In this document: positions 1 to 8,328 of the stretch, piece after piece
Layout of the letters: each line of letters opens with the position of its first letter
Position numbering within the stretch: position 1 is the stretch's first letter
Assembly: GCA_964621645.1 (NCBI GenBank)
Contig: CAZUMH010000068.1
Location: 1-19,279, forward strand
DNA from: CAZUMH01 sp964621645
Lineage (GTDB): Bacteria; Zhuqueibacterota; QNDG01; JAGLOF01
DNA length: 19,279 nucleotides
Direction: 5' to 3'
Made by a program: the position numbers and the translations under genes
The notes under the pieces: generated by a model
What the model was told of the DNA's origin: nothing
Databases searched by the model: none
The model's input: only the letters and a program-made list of their open reading frames with translations

Positions 1-87
1 CTCATCGTAATCTTCAATCTTATATTTTCTGCTCGTCTTGCAGCTTTCACCGCGGCTGATCAGTTCGCTATAGGTTTCTGATATCAC
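1..87 (-). CDS. 5' end of an unrecognised protein (partial)
   Basis: Reading the minus strand from a GTG at 87-85 gives 29 uninterrupted codons running off the window edge (MISETYSELISRGES... ending KIEDYDE). A strong ribosome site, GGAGGGA, sits 3 nt before the GTG, and this is the main reason to believe it is a gene. The fragment is hydrophilic and rich in charged residues, with no signal peptide, so the product is probably cytoplasmic. It diverges from the M28 peptidase operon across an AT-rich spacer. I do not recognise the family from 29 residues. Confidence 0.6.
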   Translation of the reverse strand, partial: MISETYSELISRGESCKTSRKYKIEDYDE

Positions 88-154
88 GGCTCCCTCCACC
101 CTATTTTTTAATACAAAATAATATGGCAATTTTTTAATGGTATTAAAATATTTT

Positions 155-182
155 TTGATTTATTCTGTTTATTCCTTAGATT
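155..182 (+). promoter_or_regulatory. Candidate promoter of the M28 peptidase operon
   Basis: The 164-nt divergent spacer (88-251) is strikingly AT-rich between about 105 and 180. It contains TTGATT at 155-160 and TAGATT at 177-182 with a 16-nt spacer, a fair sigma-70-like match about 70 nt before the ATG at 252. GATTAT at 179-184 is an alternative -10 with an 18-nt spacer. No operator-like inverted repeat was seen. Consensus matching in AT-rich DNA is weak evidence. Confidence 0.3.
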
Positions 183-251
183 ATGCGGATCGGAAGCAAA
201 CGATAAATATTCCGTATGTCTTTTCATTGCTACATATCCAGGGAGGGAATT

Positions 252-1790
252 ATGCGTCGTACCATTGTACTGTTATCTTTTATTTATCTATGCTCGCTTC
301 CCTTACAGGCTCAGACTCAGGAAAGTATGTCAAGTATCCGGGCTGATTCTATTCAGATCTGGATCACGTATTTTTCCTCGGATAATATGAAGGGGCGTGA
401 TACGCCCAGCCCGGAACTGGACAGCTGTGCCATGTACATCTCCAGGCATTTTTCCCGCTGGGGATTGCAGCCGGTGGTGGGAGACTCTTCTTACTTTCAG
501 GCGGTTCATCTTTCCCACACCCGGATTTCTGAACCCAACCGGTTTACGATTAACCAGGCTGGAGAGATTCGGGCATATGAGTTAAAAAATGATTTTATTC
601 CTCTGCATATGACTGCCAATAAAAGCGTTACGGCACCCGTGGTTTTCGCTGGATATGGCATTACCGCCCCTGAATACGATTACGATGATTATGCCGGCAC
701 AGATGTAAAAGGGAAAATAGTTTTCATGTTTACTCATGAGCCACAGGAAAACGACTCGACCAGCGTGTTCGAGGGCACAAGAATGACCGAACATGGTACG
801 TTGTTGACCAAGGTCCTTAATGCTCAGGTCCATGGGGCCGCAGGAGTGATCGTTGTCACGGATCCCCTCAATCACCGTTTTCGCAGGCCCCCCAACGATT
901 GGCCGTCGTTAATGAAGAACGCACTTGTAAATGCCATACCCCTGACACTTGATGAAAAAGAAGAAAACCAGATCGTCACTGTTCGGGTGGGAAGGGATCT
1001 TGCTGATGATCTTATTGCCCCGTCTGGACTGACTCTGGAACAAGTGCAGGAGAAATTAGATGCAGATCGGACAGGAGAATCATTTCCGATTTCCGATATA
1101 GAGGTAACCATTCAAACAACTTTGAAAGCCGACAAAGATATATCCTGGAACGTGCTGGGACTGATTGAGGGTACTTCTCCTGAGAAAAAAGATGAATATA
1201 TCCTCATAGGGGCTCATTATGATCACCTGGGAGTTTTAAATGACAGTACAATATTTAACGGCGCCGATGACAATGCCAGTGGCACGGCGGGAATGATGTC
1301 ACTGGCCAGGGCCTTTTCCGCTCATCCTCCCCAGCGCAGTGTACTGTTTTGTGCCTGGGCGGGGGAAGAAAAGGGTCTATTCGGATCCCGCTTCTACTCC
1401 GGCAGTGATCCTGTTTTACCTCTGGAACGGACAGTGGCCCTGATAAACCTCGATATGATCTCCCGCAGCGACAGCAGCGGGGTCTTCTGTTCCGGTATAA
1501 GCAGTGCGGCTGTTTTCCCTGAACTGGTGAAAAAGGCTGCAGCGGAAGAGGGGATACATATTATTGAGAAAAAAAGTGTGAGCCGATCGGATCACGCGCC
1601 TTTTTATCAGAAAAATATACCGGTGCTTGGTTTCGACACGGGAGAACATAAAGATTACCATCAGCCTACGGACACGGTTGATAAATGCAATTTCCGGGGC
1701 ATGGAAGAGATTTGCCGTTTGGTATATCGCCTGGTGTGGCGGATTGCCGAGAGTGATAAAGCCCCGATTTTCCTGGAAAGCGGCAAGTAA
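252..1790 (+). CDS. Exported M28 family zinc peptidase with PA domain (copy 1)
   Basis: 512 aa. The start is the ATG at 252, preceded by GGGAGGGA; an in-frame ATG at 216 lacks this and would bury the signal peptide. Residues 1-22 form a Sec signal peptide (hydrophobic core after MRRT, likely cleavage after LQA), so the enzyme acts in the periplasm or outside. A PA-like insert (VVFAGYGITAPEYDYDDY) follows at about residues 130-230. The C-terminal half carries all M28 co-catalytic zinc motifs: H322 in GAHYDHLG, D339/D340 in GADDNASGTAG, E372/E373 in WAGEEKGLFGS, D401 in NLDMISR, and H448 in SDHAPFY. By family it is an aminopeptidase or carboxypeptidase; the substrate is not predictable. It is paralogous to the gene at 2722, and both flank a lipoprotein gene in one operon. 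Confidence 0.92.
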   Translation: MRRTIVLLSFIYLCSLPLQAQTQESMSSIRADSIQIWITYFSSDNMKGRDTPSPELDSCAMYISRHFSRWGLQPVVGDSSYFQAVHLSHTRISEPNRFTINQAGEIRAYELKNDFIPLHMTANKSVTAPVVFAGYGITAPEYDYDDYAGTDVKGKIVFMFTHEPQENDSTSVFEGTRMTEHGTLLTKVLNAQVHGAAGVIVVTDPLNHRFRRPPNDWPSLMKNALVNAIPLTLDEKEENQIVTVRVGRDLADDLIAPSGLTLEQVQEKLDADRTGESFPISDIEVTIQTTLKADKDISWNVLGLIEGTSPEKKDEYILIGAHYDHLGVLNDSTIFNGADDNASGTAGMMSLARAFSAHPPQRSVLFCAWAGEEKGLFGSRFYSGSDPVLPLERTVALINLDMISRSDSSGVFCSGISSAAVFPELVKKAAAEEGIHIIEKKSVSRSDHAPFYQKNIPVLGFDTGEHKDYHQPTDTVDKCNFRGMEEICRLVYRLVWRIAESDKAPIFLESGK

Positions 1791-1824
1791 CTCAAACATA
1801 AATAAAATAAGGAGGAAAGGAGTT

Positions 1825-2712
1825 ATGAAGAAACAGCGATGGATGGCAGGAGCCCTCCTGCCAATTTTAATCATGGCCCTGATTGTTTCAGGATGCGGCA
1901 CCAGAGAGACCTTTAAAGGAGATCCGGCTACAGGGATCACCCTGCAGTGGGGATTAGATGCGAACAAATCATTGCAGTACAGATCAGGAACGGATGCCAA
2001 TATCAACATGGAGATGATGGGAAGGACCATGGAAATAAAGAATATTTCCGATATGGTCTTCGATCTGGCCTATCAGGAAAGGGATAACGACGGCAATCTC
2101 AGAATAAAGACGACCATTGATTCCCTCTATTCACATATCTCAAGTATGCAGGGTGACATTACCATTGATGCCAGCAAGGTATTGGGAAAATCTTTTATCA
2201 TGATCATGAATCCCCATGGAAAGCCAGTGGAATTTGAGGGAGACGATTCTTTGGTGATCAATATGGGGCAGATGAGCGGCGGCCAGCGGCAGGTTTCCTC
2301 AATGCTCAATGCTTATCTGCCTGGTCTGCCGGAAAAAGAGGTAAAGATAGGGGACAGCTGGACCTCAAGTCAGGTAGACACTGTCCGCAATATGGGCATG
2401 GAAATGCTGAACAAGGCCACCTCCACCTACACAGTCGAAGGTCTCGAAATGGTTAACGGTCATGAGTGTTTAAAGATCGTGTCAAAGAGCAAGGGCAGTG
2501 TCGAAGGCGGCGGTTCGACGATGGGACAGAATATGAATACGGAAGGAGACACCGAGAGTGAACGAGTGATCTATTTTGACTTTCGGAAGGGGTTTGTGGT
2601 AAAATATACCTTCAATTCCTTTATGGAAGGAACTGTCGCGGTTTCCGGGCAGGCTAATATGACCATTCCCATGGTCAATGAGACGAAAATTTCAATGCAG
2701 CTTATCAAGTAA
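1825..2712 (+). CDS. Lipoprotein of unknown function (DUF6263-like)
   Basis: 295 aa, from the ATG at 1825 behind a strong GGAGGAAAGGAG; the open frame extends upstream to 1627, but only by overlapping the peptidase gene. A type II signal peptide is visible: MKKQRW, a hydrophobic core, then lipobox V21-S22-G23-C24, so the protein is predicted to be lipid-anchored. The mature part is mostly polar with predicted beta character, is methionine-rich (for example NMEMMGRTMEI) and ends in a strand-rich segment. Its layout resembles the DUF6263 group of lipoproteins, but I could not test this. It lies 34 nt after the first M28 gene and 9 nt before the second, so the three are almost certainly co-transcribed. 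No catalytic motif is visible; a binding or scaffold role is only a guess. Confidence 0.85.
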   Translation: MKKQRWMAGALLPILIMALIVSGCGTRETFKGDPATGITLQWGLDANKSLQYRSGTDANINMEMMGRTMEIKNISDMVFDLAYQERDNDGNLRIKTTIDSLYSHISSMQGDITIDASKVLGKSFIMIMNPHGKPVEFEGDDSLVINMGQMSGGQRQVSSMLNAYLPGLPEKEVKIGDSWTSSQVDTVRNMGMEMLNKATSTYTVEGLEMVNGHECLKIVSKSKGSVEGGGSTMGQNMNTEGDTESERVIYFDFRKGFVVKYTFNSFMEGTVAVSGQANMTIPMVNETKISMQLIK

Positions 2713-2721
2713 GGAAGAAAA

Positions 2722-4284
2722 ATGAGAAAATTCAAATTTGCCGGGGCGTCACTGGCAATTTTTCTGCTCTTGCCGTATATATTGGCAGGGCAGACGATTC
2801 CAGGTGCCGCACTGAAGTCCATCACTCCCGCAGAGATGAAAGCCCATGTGGCGTATCTCGCTTCAGACATGATGCGGGGGCGCAACACTCCCAGCCCCGA
2901 ACTGGATACTTGTGCCGCCTATATTGCCAGGCAGTTCGCTTCTTATGGACTGGAACCTGCAGGTAAAGACGGCTCCTACTATCAGGTTTTTTACGTGGTT
3001 CGCAAGAAGCTGTCGGAACCGAACTCATTCAGCATGAAAACAGCCGCGGGTTTGAAGGAACTGCGCCTCAAGTATGATTTCCTGCCCAGTCAGGAGACGG
3101 CCAACGGAAGTATTGCCGGCAAAGAAGTGGTGTTTGCCGGATATGGAATTACCGCTCCGGAGTATGGCTATGACGATTACGCCGGTATCGATGCTGTGGA
3201 CAGGGTTGTCCTTGTTTTTGAGGATGAACCGCAAAAAGATGACGAATCCAGCGTTTTTAACGGGATGAAGGCTACCGATCACAGTAAAATCAGAGTGAAG
3301 GTGGAGAATGCCATCGATCATGGAGCCGTTGGAATTATTTTGGCTCCGGATCCGAATACGATTTTCCGCAGACCGCCCAATCACTGGCCCAGCTTGATTG
3401 CTAATGCCTCGGCGGATGCCGTTCCGCTTACCATCGATTCAGAAGTCGGCAAGAAGGTGGTAACAGTGGTTATCGGGAAAAAGATAACCGAAGAACTTTT
3501 AGCTTTCTCCGGGAAGAAACCTAAAGAGATAATCCAGCAGATAGATGCGGATCTGAAACCAGACAGCTTTATCCTGCCAGGTCTCACCGTCACCATGGAG
3601 ACAAATCTGGCCGGAGAAAAATATTCAACCCAGAATGTTGCCGGCTACTGGGAGGGAAGCGATCCAAAACTAAAAGATGATTTGGTTATCATCGGAGCTC
3701 ATTATGATCATGTGGGAGTCATGAGCGATACTATCGTCTATAACGGAGCAGACGATAATGCTTCAGGAACCGCCGGAGTCATGGAAATCGCCGAAGCGTT
3801 CACTCAGGCTGGTATAAGGCCGCGCCGTTCGATTCTTTTCATTGCTTTTGCCGGTGAAGAGAAGGGTCTCTTCGGTTCCCGTTACTATACCGAAAATCCG
3901 CTGTTCCCGCTGAAGCACACCGTTGCCATGCTGAACCTTGACATGATAAGCCGCAACGACAGCAATGAGGTGGCCATCATCGGGGCACCTACCAGCAACA
4001 CTCTGCGTGAAATAAATGACGAAGCGAATCAGAAGACAGTTCATATGAAGCTGGGATTCGATCAGGAGCAGTATTTCATGCAGAGCGATCATTACTCCTT
4101 TTACCGCAAATCCATTCCCGTTCTTTTTTACAACACCAGGGATACGCCGGATTTGCATCAACCAACCGATGATGTGGAGAAGATAATACCGGAAAAGATG
4201 GCCAAGATAGGGAAATTGGTTTTTACGACGGCTTGGCTTCTGGCGAACCGGGATATCACGCCCGATTTTATCAAGGTTCGATAG
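2722..4284 (+). CDS. Exported M28 family zinc peptidase with PA domain (copy 2)
   Basis: 520 aa, from the ATG at 2722 with AAGGAAG just upstream and only 9 nt after the lipoprotein stop. The N-terminus (MRKFKFAG, hydrophobic stretch, ILAGQ) is a Sec signal peptide. The PA-like region (VVFAGYGITAPEYGYDDYAG) and every zinc-site motif are present: H327 in GAHYDHVG, D344/D345 in GADDNASGTAG, E379/E380 in FAGEEKGLFGS, D407 in NLDMISR, and H457 in SDHYSFY. It aligns nearly end to end with copy 1, including shared segments RRPPN.WPSL and the motif spacing, so the pair arose by duplication. The clearest differences are around the last zinc ligand (SDHYSF against SDHAPF) and in the preceding segment, which may reflect different substrate preference. 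It is the last gene of its operon, followed by a hairpin terminator. Confidence 0.92.
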   Translation: MRKFKFAGASLAIFLLLPYILAGQTIPGAALKSITPAEMKAHVAYLASDMMRGRNTPSPELDTCAAYIARQFASYGLEPAGKDGSYYQVFYVVRKKLSEPNSFSMKTAAGLKELRLKYDFLPSQETANGSIAGKEVVFAGYGITAPEYGYDDYAGIDAVDRVVLVFEDEPQKDDESSVFNGMKATDHSKIRVKVENAIDHGAVGIILAPDPNTIFRRPPNHWPSLIANASADAVPLTIDSEVGKKVVTVVIGKKITEELLAFSGKKPKEIIQQIDADLKPDSFILPGLTVTMETNLAGEKYSTQNVAGYWEGSDPKLKDDLVIIGAHYDHVGVMSDTIVYNGADDNASGTAGVMEIAEAFTQAGIRPRRSILFIAFAGEEKGLFGSRYYTENPLFPLKHTVAMLNLDMISRNDSNEVAIIGAPTSNTLREINDEANQKTVHMKLGFDQEQYFMQSDHYSFYRKSIPVLFYNTRDTPDLHQPTDDVEKIIPEKMAKIGKLVFTTAWLLANRDITPDFIKVR

Positions 4285-4348
4285 AAACGGAAGTGGAGGG
4301 TATTGCCTGGAAGGGCAAATCCTCTCTTATAAAGAAAAAATTTCACGA

Positions 4349-4409
4349 AACGGTGCGTTCTGTTCCTCCCGGAGGTCAGGGCGCACCGTTATTTTGTTTT
4401 TTTATTTTT
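4349..4409. terminator. Bidirectional terminator between convergent operons
   Basis: AACGGTGCG (4349-4357) pairs perfectly with CGCACCGTT (4382-4390). Inside it are CTG/CAG and a nested CCTCC-C-GGAGG (4365-4375). On the plus strand the stem is followed by a T-rich tract (4391-4409) with a run of seven Ts. On the minus strand it is followed after about 7 nt by a run of Ts (complement of the A-tract near 4335-4340). It therefore probably ends both the M28 operon and the ecfA operon. The stop codon of the minus-strand ATPase (4376-4378) lies inside the hairpin loop, so the terminator overlaps that gene's last codons. Confidence 0.85.
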
Positions 4410-5242
4410 CGCAGACGATTGAGTTCTTGACGGGCCTGTGATATCGTCCAGATATTTTCCCGAACGGGATAGCCTTCCCTGCGTAAAGAATCGAGGTATT
4501 GGGTTATATGGGGTTGTTCCAAATCGGCGCTTTCCAAAAGAGGGCGGTTTAAAAAGAGCGATTCTTTACTGCCTTGAAAAAGCTGTTTCCCTTTTCTCAG
4601 CACGATAACTCTGTCCGCCTGACGGGCAACTAAATCCATGTCATGGGAAATAAAAATAACGGTGTTGCCCCTGCTGCGGTAATCGTGAATAATCCCCTCT
4701 ACTTTTTCCATGGATGATTGATCCAGCCCCACGGTGGGTTCATCCAGAATAAGAAGATCCGGTTTTACGGCCACGACTCCCGCTATGGCCGCTCTTCTTC
4801 TTTCACCGTTGCTCAGGTGGAAGGGAGAACGGTGAGCATACGTCTCATAGTCCAATCCAACCAGATGCAGGGATTCCCTCACTGCTTCATCAATGGTATT
4901 GAGGCCCAGGTTGCGGGGACCGAAAGCCACATCCGCCTTCACGGTTTCCTCGAAGAGCTGTAATTCCGGGAACTGAAAGACCAGACCCACCCGGCGGCGC
5001 AGTTCCCTGAAATTAGTATTTGGATCAGTAAGATCCATTCCAAAAACATGCAGAGATCCGCTCGTCGCCTTTAATAGGCCGTTGAGAAGCTGCACCAGTG
5101 TCGTTTTACCGGATCCGGTAGCACCGGCAATTGCGATAATCTCACCTTTTTCGACATAGAAGGAGATATCGTGAAGGGCCAGATGATTTCCGGTTACATT
5201 GGAGCGATAGTAAAATAAGAGATGTTCAGCATTGACAATCAT
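4376..5242 (-). CDS. ecfA2: ECF-transporter-type ATPase, EcfA2-like
   Basis: 288 aa. An ABC ATPase of the CbiO/EcfA group, which energises uptake of vitamins or metal ions through an EcfT membrane subunit. Visible motifs: Walker A GATGSGKTT (40-48), Q-loop Q90 in VFQFPELQLFEETV, which is typical of the EcfA2 type, Walker B LLILDE (163-168) with catalytic E168, D-loop GLD, and switch H200 in FISHD. The signature is LSNGE (143-147), with Asn145 in place of the second position's usual Gly. The C-terminal tail after residue 230 is longer than in a minimal ATPase. The gene starts directly after the ecfA1 stop with no gap and ends inside the convergent terminator. No EcfT or S-component gene follows, so the transported substrate cannot be told. 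Confidence 0.88.
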   Translation of the reverse strand: MIVNAEHLLFYYRSNVTGNHLALHDISFYVEKGEIIAIAGATGSGKTTLVQLLNGLLKATSGSLHVFGMDLTDPNTNFRELRRRVGLVFQFPELQLFEETVKADVAFGPRNLGLNTIDEAVRESLHLVGLDYETYAHRSPFHLSNGERRRAAIAGVVAVKPDLLILDEPTVGLDQSSMEKVEGIIHDYRSRGNTVIFISHDMDLVARQADRVIVLRKGKQLFQGSKESLFLNRPLLESADLEQPHITQYLDSLRREGYPVRENIWTISQARQELNRLRKIKKQNNGAP

Positions 5243-5998
5243 CTAGGCGGTCCAGATGCGGGAAAGTTCTATCTCGACAGGAAGTCTCAGGCCGAGTTTC
5301 TTCAAACCAGTACTATTCTTAAAAATGTAGCGAGGAGTGCCATCATGAAGAATATTCCCCCTATCCATGACCAGCAGGCGGTCGCAGGTTAGGGCTTCCT
5401 CGGGGATTTGGGTAACCAGAATGATACCCAGAGTGCGTCCCTCCATCTCACTGTTTAACAGATCAAGGACCGCTCTCCTGCCGGAAGGATCCAATAATGA
5501 TGTCGGTTCATCCAATATAAGATAGCGGGGCTGCATTACCCAGATGGAGGCCAATGCCAGGCGCTGGCGCTCTCCGCCGGAAAGCAGATGTGGTGGGGTT
5601 TGATTACGGCTGGAGAGGCCGAAACGGTCCAAGGCTTCTCTCACGCGGGTTTGCATGGAATTGTGTTCCCATCCGAGATTTTCCAAACCGAAGGCCACTT
5701 CTCTTTCCACTGTGGTGGCCACAATTTGATTATCGGGATTCTGAAAGACGAGCCCTACTCTTCGGCGTACCTGAAAAACCTGTTCCTCGGCCACTGTGGA
5801 AAATCCGTCCACGTGAACACTTCCCGATGATGGAGCATAGAGTCCGTTCAAACAACGAATCAGCGTCGTCTTCCCTGAGCCGTTGGCTCCCATCAGAGCT
5901 ACTTTTTCTCCTCTTTTGATATCGAGAGATACGTTCTTAAGAGCCTGGACGGGATTTGGCCCAGGATAGGAAAAGCAAAGATTGCGGACCTTAATCAT
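5243..5998 (-). CDS. ecfA1: ECF-transporter-type ATPase, EcfA1-like
   Basis: 251 aa. Partner of the EcfA2-like protein in a predicted heterodimeric ATPase. Motifs: Walker A GANGSGKTT (37-45), Q-loop Q86 in VFQNPDNQIVATTVE, which is typical of EcfA1/CbiO, signature LSGGE (139-143) and Walker B LILDE with E164. The switch histidine expected about 30 residues later is glutamine (Q197 in LVTQIPEEAL; codon CAA, 5408-5410), so this subunit's hydrolysis may be weakened. The start codon at 5998 lies within the last codons of waaA (8-nt overlap), and the stop abuts the ATG of ecfA2, indicating translational coupling. Its position behind LPS genes is unusual for an ECF module. A non-ECF role as an envelope ABC ATPase is possible, but the Q-loop sequences favour the Ecf/Cbi family. 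Confidence 0.88.
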   Translation of the reverse strand: MIKVRNLCFSYPGPNPVQALKNVSLDIKRGEKVALMGANGSGKTTLIRCLNGLYAPSSGSVHVDGFSTVAEEQVFQVRRRVGLVFQNPDNQIVATTVEREVAFGLENLGWEHNSMQTRVREALDRFGLSSRNQTPPHLLSGGERQRLALASIWVMQPRYLILDEPTSLLDPSGRRAVLDLLNSEMEGRTLGIILVTQIPEEALTCDRLLVMDRGNILHDGTPRYIFKNSTGLKKLGLRLPVEIELSRIWTA

Positions 5999-7296
5999 GG
6001 GGAAAGAGAGCTTCTTTTAATCGCTTCACGATACGATCGGTTGCCCCGGCATTTTCCTGCACTAGCTCTTCTGCTTTTTTACCGATTTCTTTCATTCGTG
6101 CCGGATCACCTAAAAGAGAGAGCAGTGTTTGGGACAGTTCGCCGGCGTTGGAACACTCGAATCCGATACCACGATTTTTCAGCTGTCCTGCTTCGTATGA
6201 GTTCCCGTTGCGCGGTCCGAAAAGAACGGGTTTTCCCAGAGCAGCGGGTTCAAGTACATTATGAATACCGGGGCCGAATCCCCCTCCCACGAAACAGATC
6301 TCTCCCAGAGCGTAAAGGCTGGCCAGAATACCTACCTGGTCAACAAGGAGAACCCCATCCTGCTCCCGGGAAGAATCGTCAATTTGTGACAGCCGCCTGG
6401 CAGGGATGCCAAGCTGCGTTAGNNNNNNNNNNAGTCTCCAGTTGACTCAAATGTTCCCGGGTTGGTTCATGAGGTACAATTACCAGCCAAAGATTCACTA
6501 TTTTTTTTCTGACAGGAAGGATAGATTCAAATAGGACCGTTTCATCACTAGGCCAGGTACTGCCCATGACAACACCCACGCTGTTTCCTTTTATTCGGCG
6601 CAGAGGTTTAACAATCTGTTCAGCTTTACGGGCGCGAAAAATGACCTGATCATAGCGGGTATCTCCCACTGCATCGACCGTGCCTGCAGTCCAGCCGTGT
6701 TTCACACATATATCCCTGGCCTCGGTGGAAACGGTAAGGATCTGATCAAAAAAGCTGTACAAAAAGCGGTTCACGCTGGAAGTAAGAAGAGGGATCGTGA
6801 AGGTTTGATTGATAGAACAGTTGATAAGAAAACAGGGGATGCTGCGTCGTTTAAGAGCCATGAGATGATTTGGCCAGAAATCATGCCGGACAACCACCGC
6901 CGCATCCGGCTGCAGGATGTCCAGAAAGCGGGCGGCTCGCCTTTGTGTATCCAGGGGGATGTAGCAAAGATGGTCCGCACTTCCCTTGTCTTTAATATGT
7001 TCAAAGGCGGAGGGGGAGAAAAAGCTTACGATAACCGATCCATCGGGGAATTTTTGTTTGAGTGCAGCGATCAGTGGGCGGGCTTGTTCGTATTCACCCA
7101 TGGAACTGCAGTGAATCCAGAAGCGAGGATGATTGTTTGTCAACGACTTAAGGGCAGGCATCAGTTTCGTGTAGGTCTCTTTTCTCCCTGACAGCCCCAG
7201 CCGTACTTTGCGGCTCCAGAGGCGGGCTATACCAAGCCCAAGAAAGAAAAAAGGTATAACTATTATGTTATAAAGCAGGTACCAGAAAGAGTTCAT
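5991..7296 (-). CDS. waaA: 3-deoxy-D-manno-octulosonic acid (Kdo) transferase, interrupted by an assembly gap
   Basis: WaaA/KdtA (GT30) adds Kdo from CMP-Kdo to lipid A precursor at the inner membrane. The first 288 codons (7296-6433) start with a membrane anchor (residues 2-25) and include the conserved SSMGEYEQARPL with the likely catalytic base E68. They run to IVPHEPTREHLSQLET. After ten Ns, codons from 6422 read LTQLGIPARRLSQI, then VDQVGILASLYALGEICFVG, GGFGPGIHN and LEPAALGKPVLFGP, which are the WaaA C-terminal hallmarks, ending at TAA 5991-5993. Both sides abut the gap on codon boundaries, so the gene is whole if the real gap is a multiple of three. The total of about 431 aa plus a few fits the family. 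The ATGA overlap with the upstream gene and 8-nt overlap with ecfA1 indicate one operon. Confidence 0.93.
6423..6432. other. Assembly gap (10 Ns) inside waaA
   Basis: Ten consecutive Ns. The flanking waaA reading frames differ by one base if the Ns are taken literally. The length is therefore probably a placeholder and the true gap a multiple of three, likely only a few codons judging from WaaA family spacing. Any automatic frameshift call here would be an artefact. Confidence 0.97.
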
Positions 7297-8318
7297 GGTC
7301 TATCCTGTGCTAGTAATTCTTCCGCCAGCTGAATAACCCTGTCGGGAGAAATGTCACGCAGACAGCGGAAATGACCCTTGGGACAGTGAGCAGTACCATG
7401 GTAACTGCAGGGTCGGCAGGGAAGGGAGATTTCCGCGACGCGGCTTCTGGCCCGAAAGGGGTGGAAGCCCAGGTGAACGGTTGTCGGCCCGAAAAGCGCC
7501 ACGACCGGTATGTCAAGTCCGCAAGCCAGGTGCATTACTCCTGTGTCGTTTGTGACCAGAAGTTGCGACCTGCTCAGGAGGGCGGCGCTTTCCTGCCATC
7601 CGGTTGTACCGGTAAAATCTTCCACAGCTACGGTGGCCGTTTTGACAATACGTCCGCTCAGTTCTTTATCTTCTTTTCCTCCCAGAAGAATTATGGTATA
7701 TCCGTTTTTTCCGAAATGCTCTGCAACTTTAATATATCCCTCGGCCGGCCAGCGTTTTGTGGCCCGACCGGCACCAGGAGCCAGCGCCACTATCCTCCTC
7801 TTTCCTCCGATACCATGCTGAGCCAGCAGGGCTTCACCTTTCTGTTGTGTTCTCTTGGAAAGATGCACCTCCAGTCCCAGACCATCATCTTCTACTCCCC
7901 AGCGGCGCACCGCAGCTAAAAAACGCAGCGGCACCGGAGGAACCTCACGGTAAAAATCTATTCCCAGTCGCACCAATAAGAAACGGCGGAAACGATAATG
8001 GCGGAAACAGGCAACCCGCCTTGCGCCGGAAGCGATCCAGAGGGCCAGACTGCGGCCGTTAGTTTGCAGATCGATAACCGCATCGTAGTGTTCGGCACGA
8101 ATTTTACTGAGAAGGGCAGAAAACTCTCCCCGCCCGAATGTTTTCATCCGTATTATGGTATTTAAATATGGATTTCCCTCCAGCAGGGAGGCGAAGCGAT
8201 CCTTTACGGCAAAATCAAGTGAACTATCAGGAAAACGATTCTTCAGGGCCCGGATCACAGGAGATGCAAGAATAACATCGCCCATAGCACCCAGCCGGAT
8301 TATGAGAATTTTTCTCAT
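7293..8318 (-). CDS. GT9 glycosyltransferase, ADP-heptose:LPS heptosyltransferase type
   Basis: 341 aa. GT9 enzymes such as WaaF transfer heptose from ADP-heptose to the LPS inner core at the cytoplasmic face. The N-terminus MRKILIIRLGAMGDVILASP is the family's acceptor-side hallmark, with D14 the conserved acidic residue. The C-terminal donor domain shows ALAPGAG...KRWP, then VTNDTGVMHLACGLDIPVVA and LFGPT. Near residues 297-316 a cysteine-rich segment, CRPCSYHG..HCPKGHFRCL, matches a feature common in this family. The upstream spacer is only 10 nt and the ribosome site is weak, so coupling to the preceding gene is likely. The gene overlaps waaA by ATGA. The exact sugar is uncertain because no heptose-synthesis genes are present here. 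Confidence 0.9.
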   Translation of the reverse strand: MRKILIIRLGAMGDVILASPVIRALKNRFPDSSLDFAVKDRFASLLEGNPYLNTIIRMKTFGRGEFSALLSKIRAEHYDAVIDLQTNGRSLALWIASGARRVACFRHYRFRRFLLVRLGIDFYREVPPVPLRFLAAVRRWGVEDDGLGLEVHLSKRTQQKGEALLAQHGIGGKRRIVALAPGAGRATKRWPAEGYIKVAEHFGKNGYTIILLGGKEDKELSGRIVKTATVAVEDFTGTTGWQESAALLSRSQLLVTNDTGVMHLACGLDIPVVALFGPTTVHLGFHPFRARSRVAEISLPCRPCSYHGTAHCPKGHFRCLRDISPDRVIQLAEELLAQDRP

Positions 8319-8328
8319 TACCGCATGA

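Noticed and set aside
137..346. Small plus-strand open frame at the left
   Set aside because: It overlaps the start of the M28 gene in another frame and has no ribosome site.
1627..1824. Upstream extension of the lipoprotein gene
   Set aside because: It overlaps the M28 gene in another frame and would destroy the lipoprotein signal peptide; the ATG at 1825 has a strong ribosome site.
1416..2030. A 204-codon minus-strand open frame
   Set aside because: It is antisense to the M28 and lipoprotein genes, with low-complexity nonsense composition and no family motifs.
6379..6432. Apparent frameshift or early end of waaA
   Set aside because: It is caused by reading the ten Ns as a real length; both flanks match WaaA in their proper frames.
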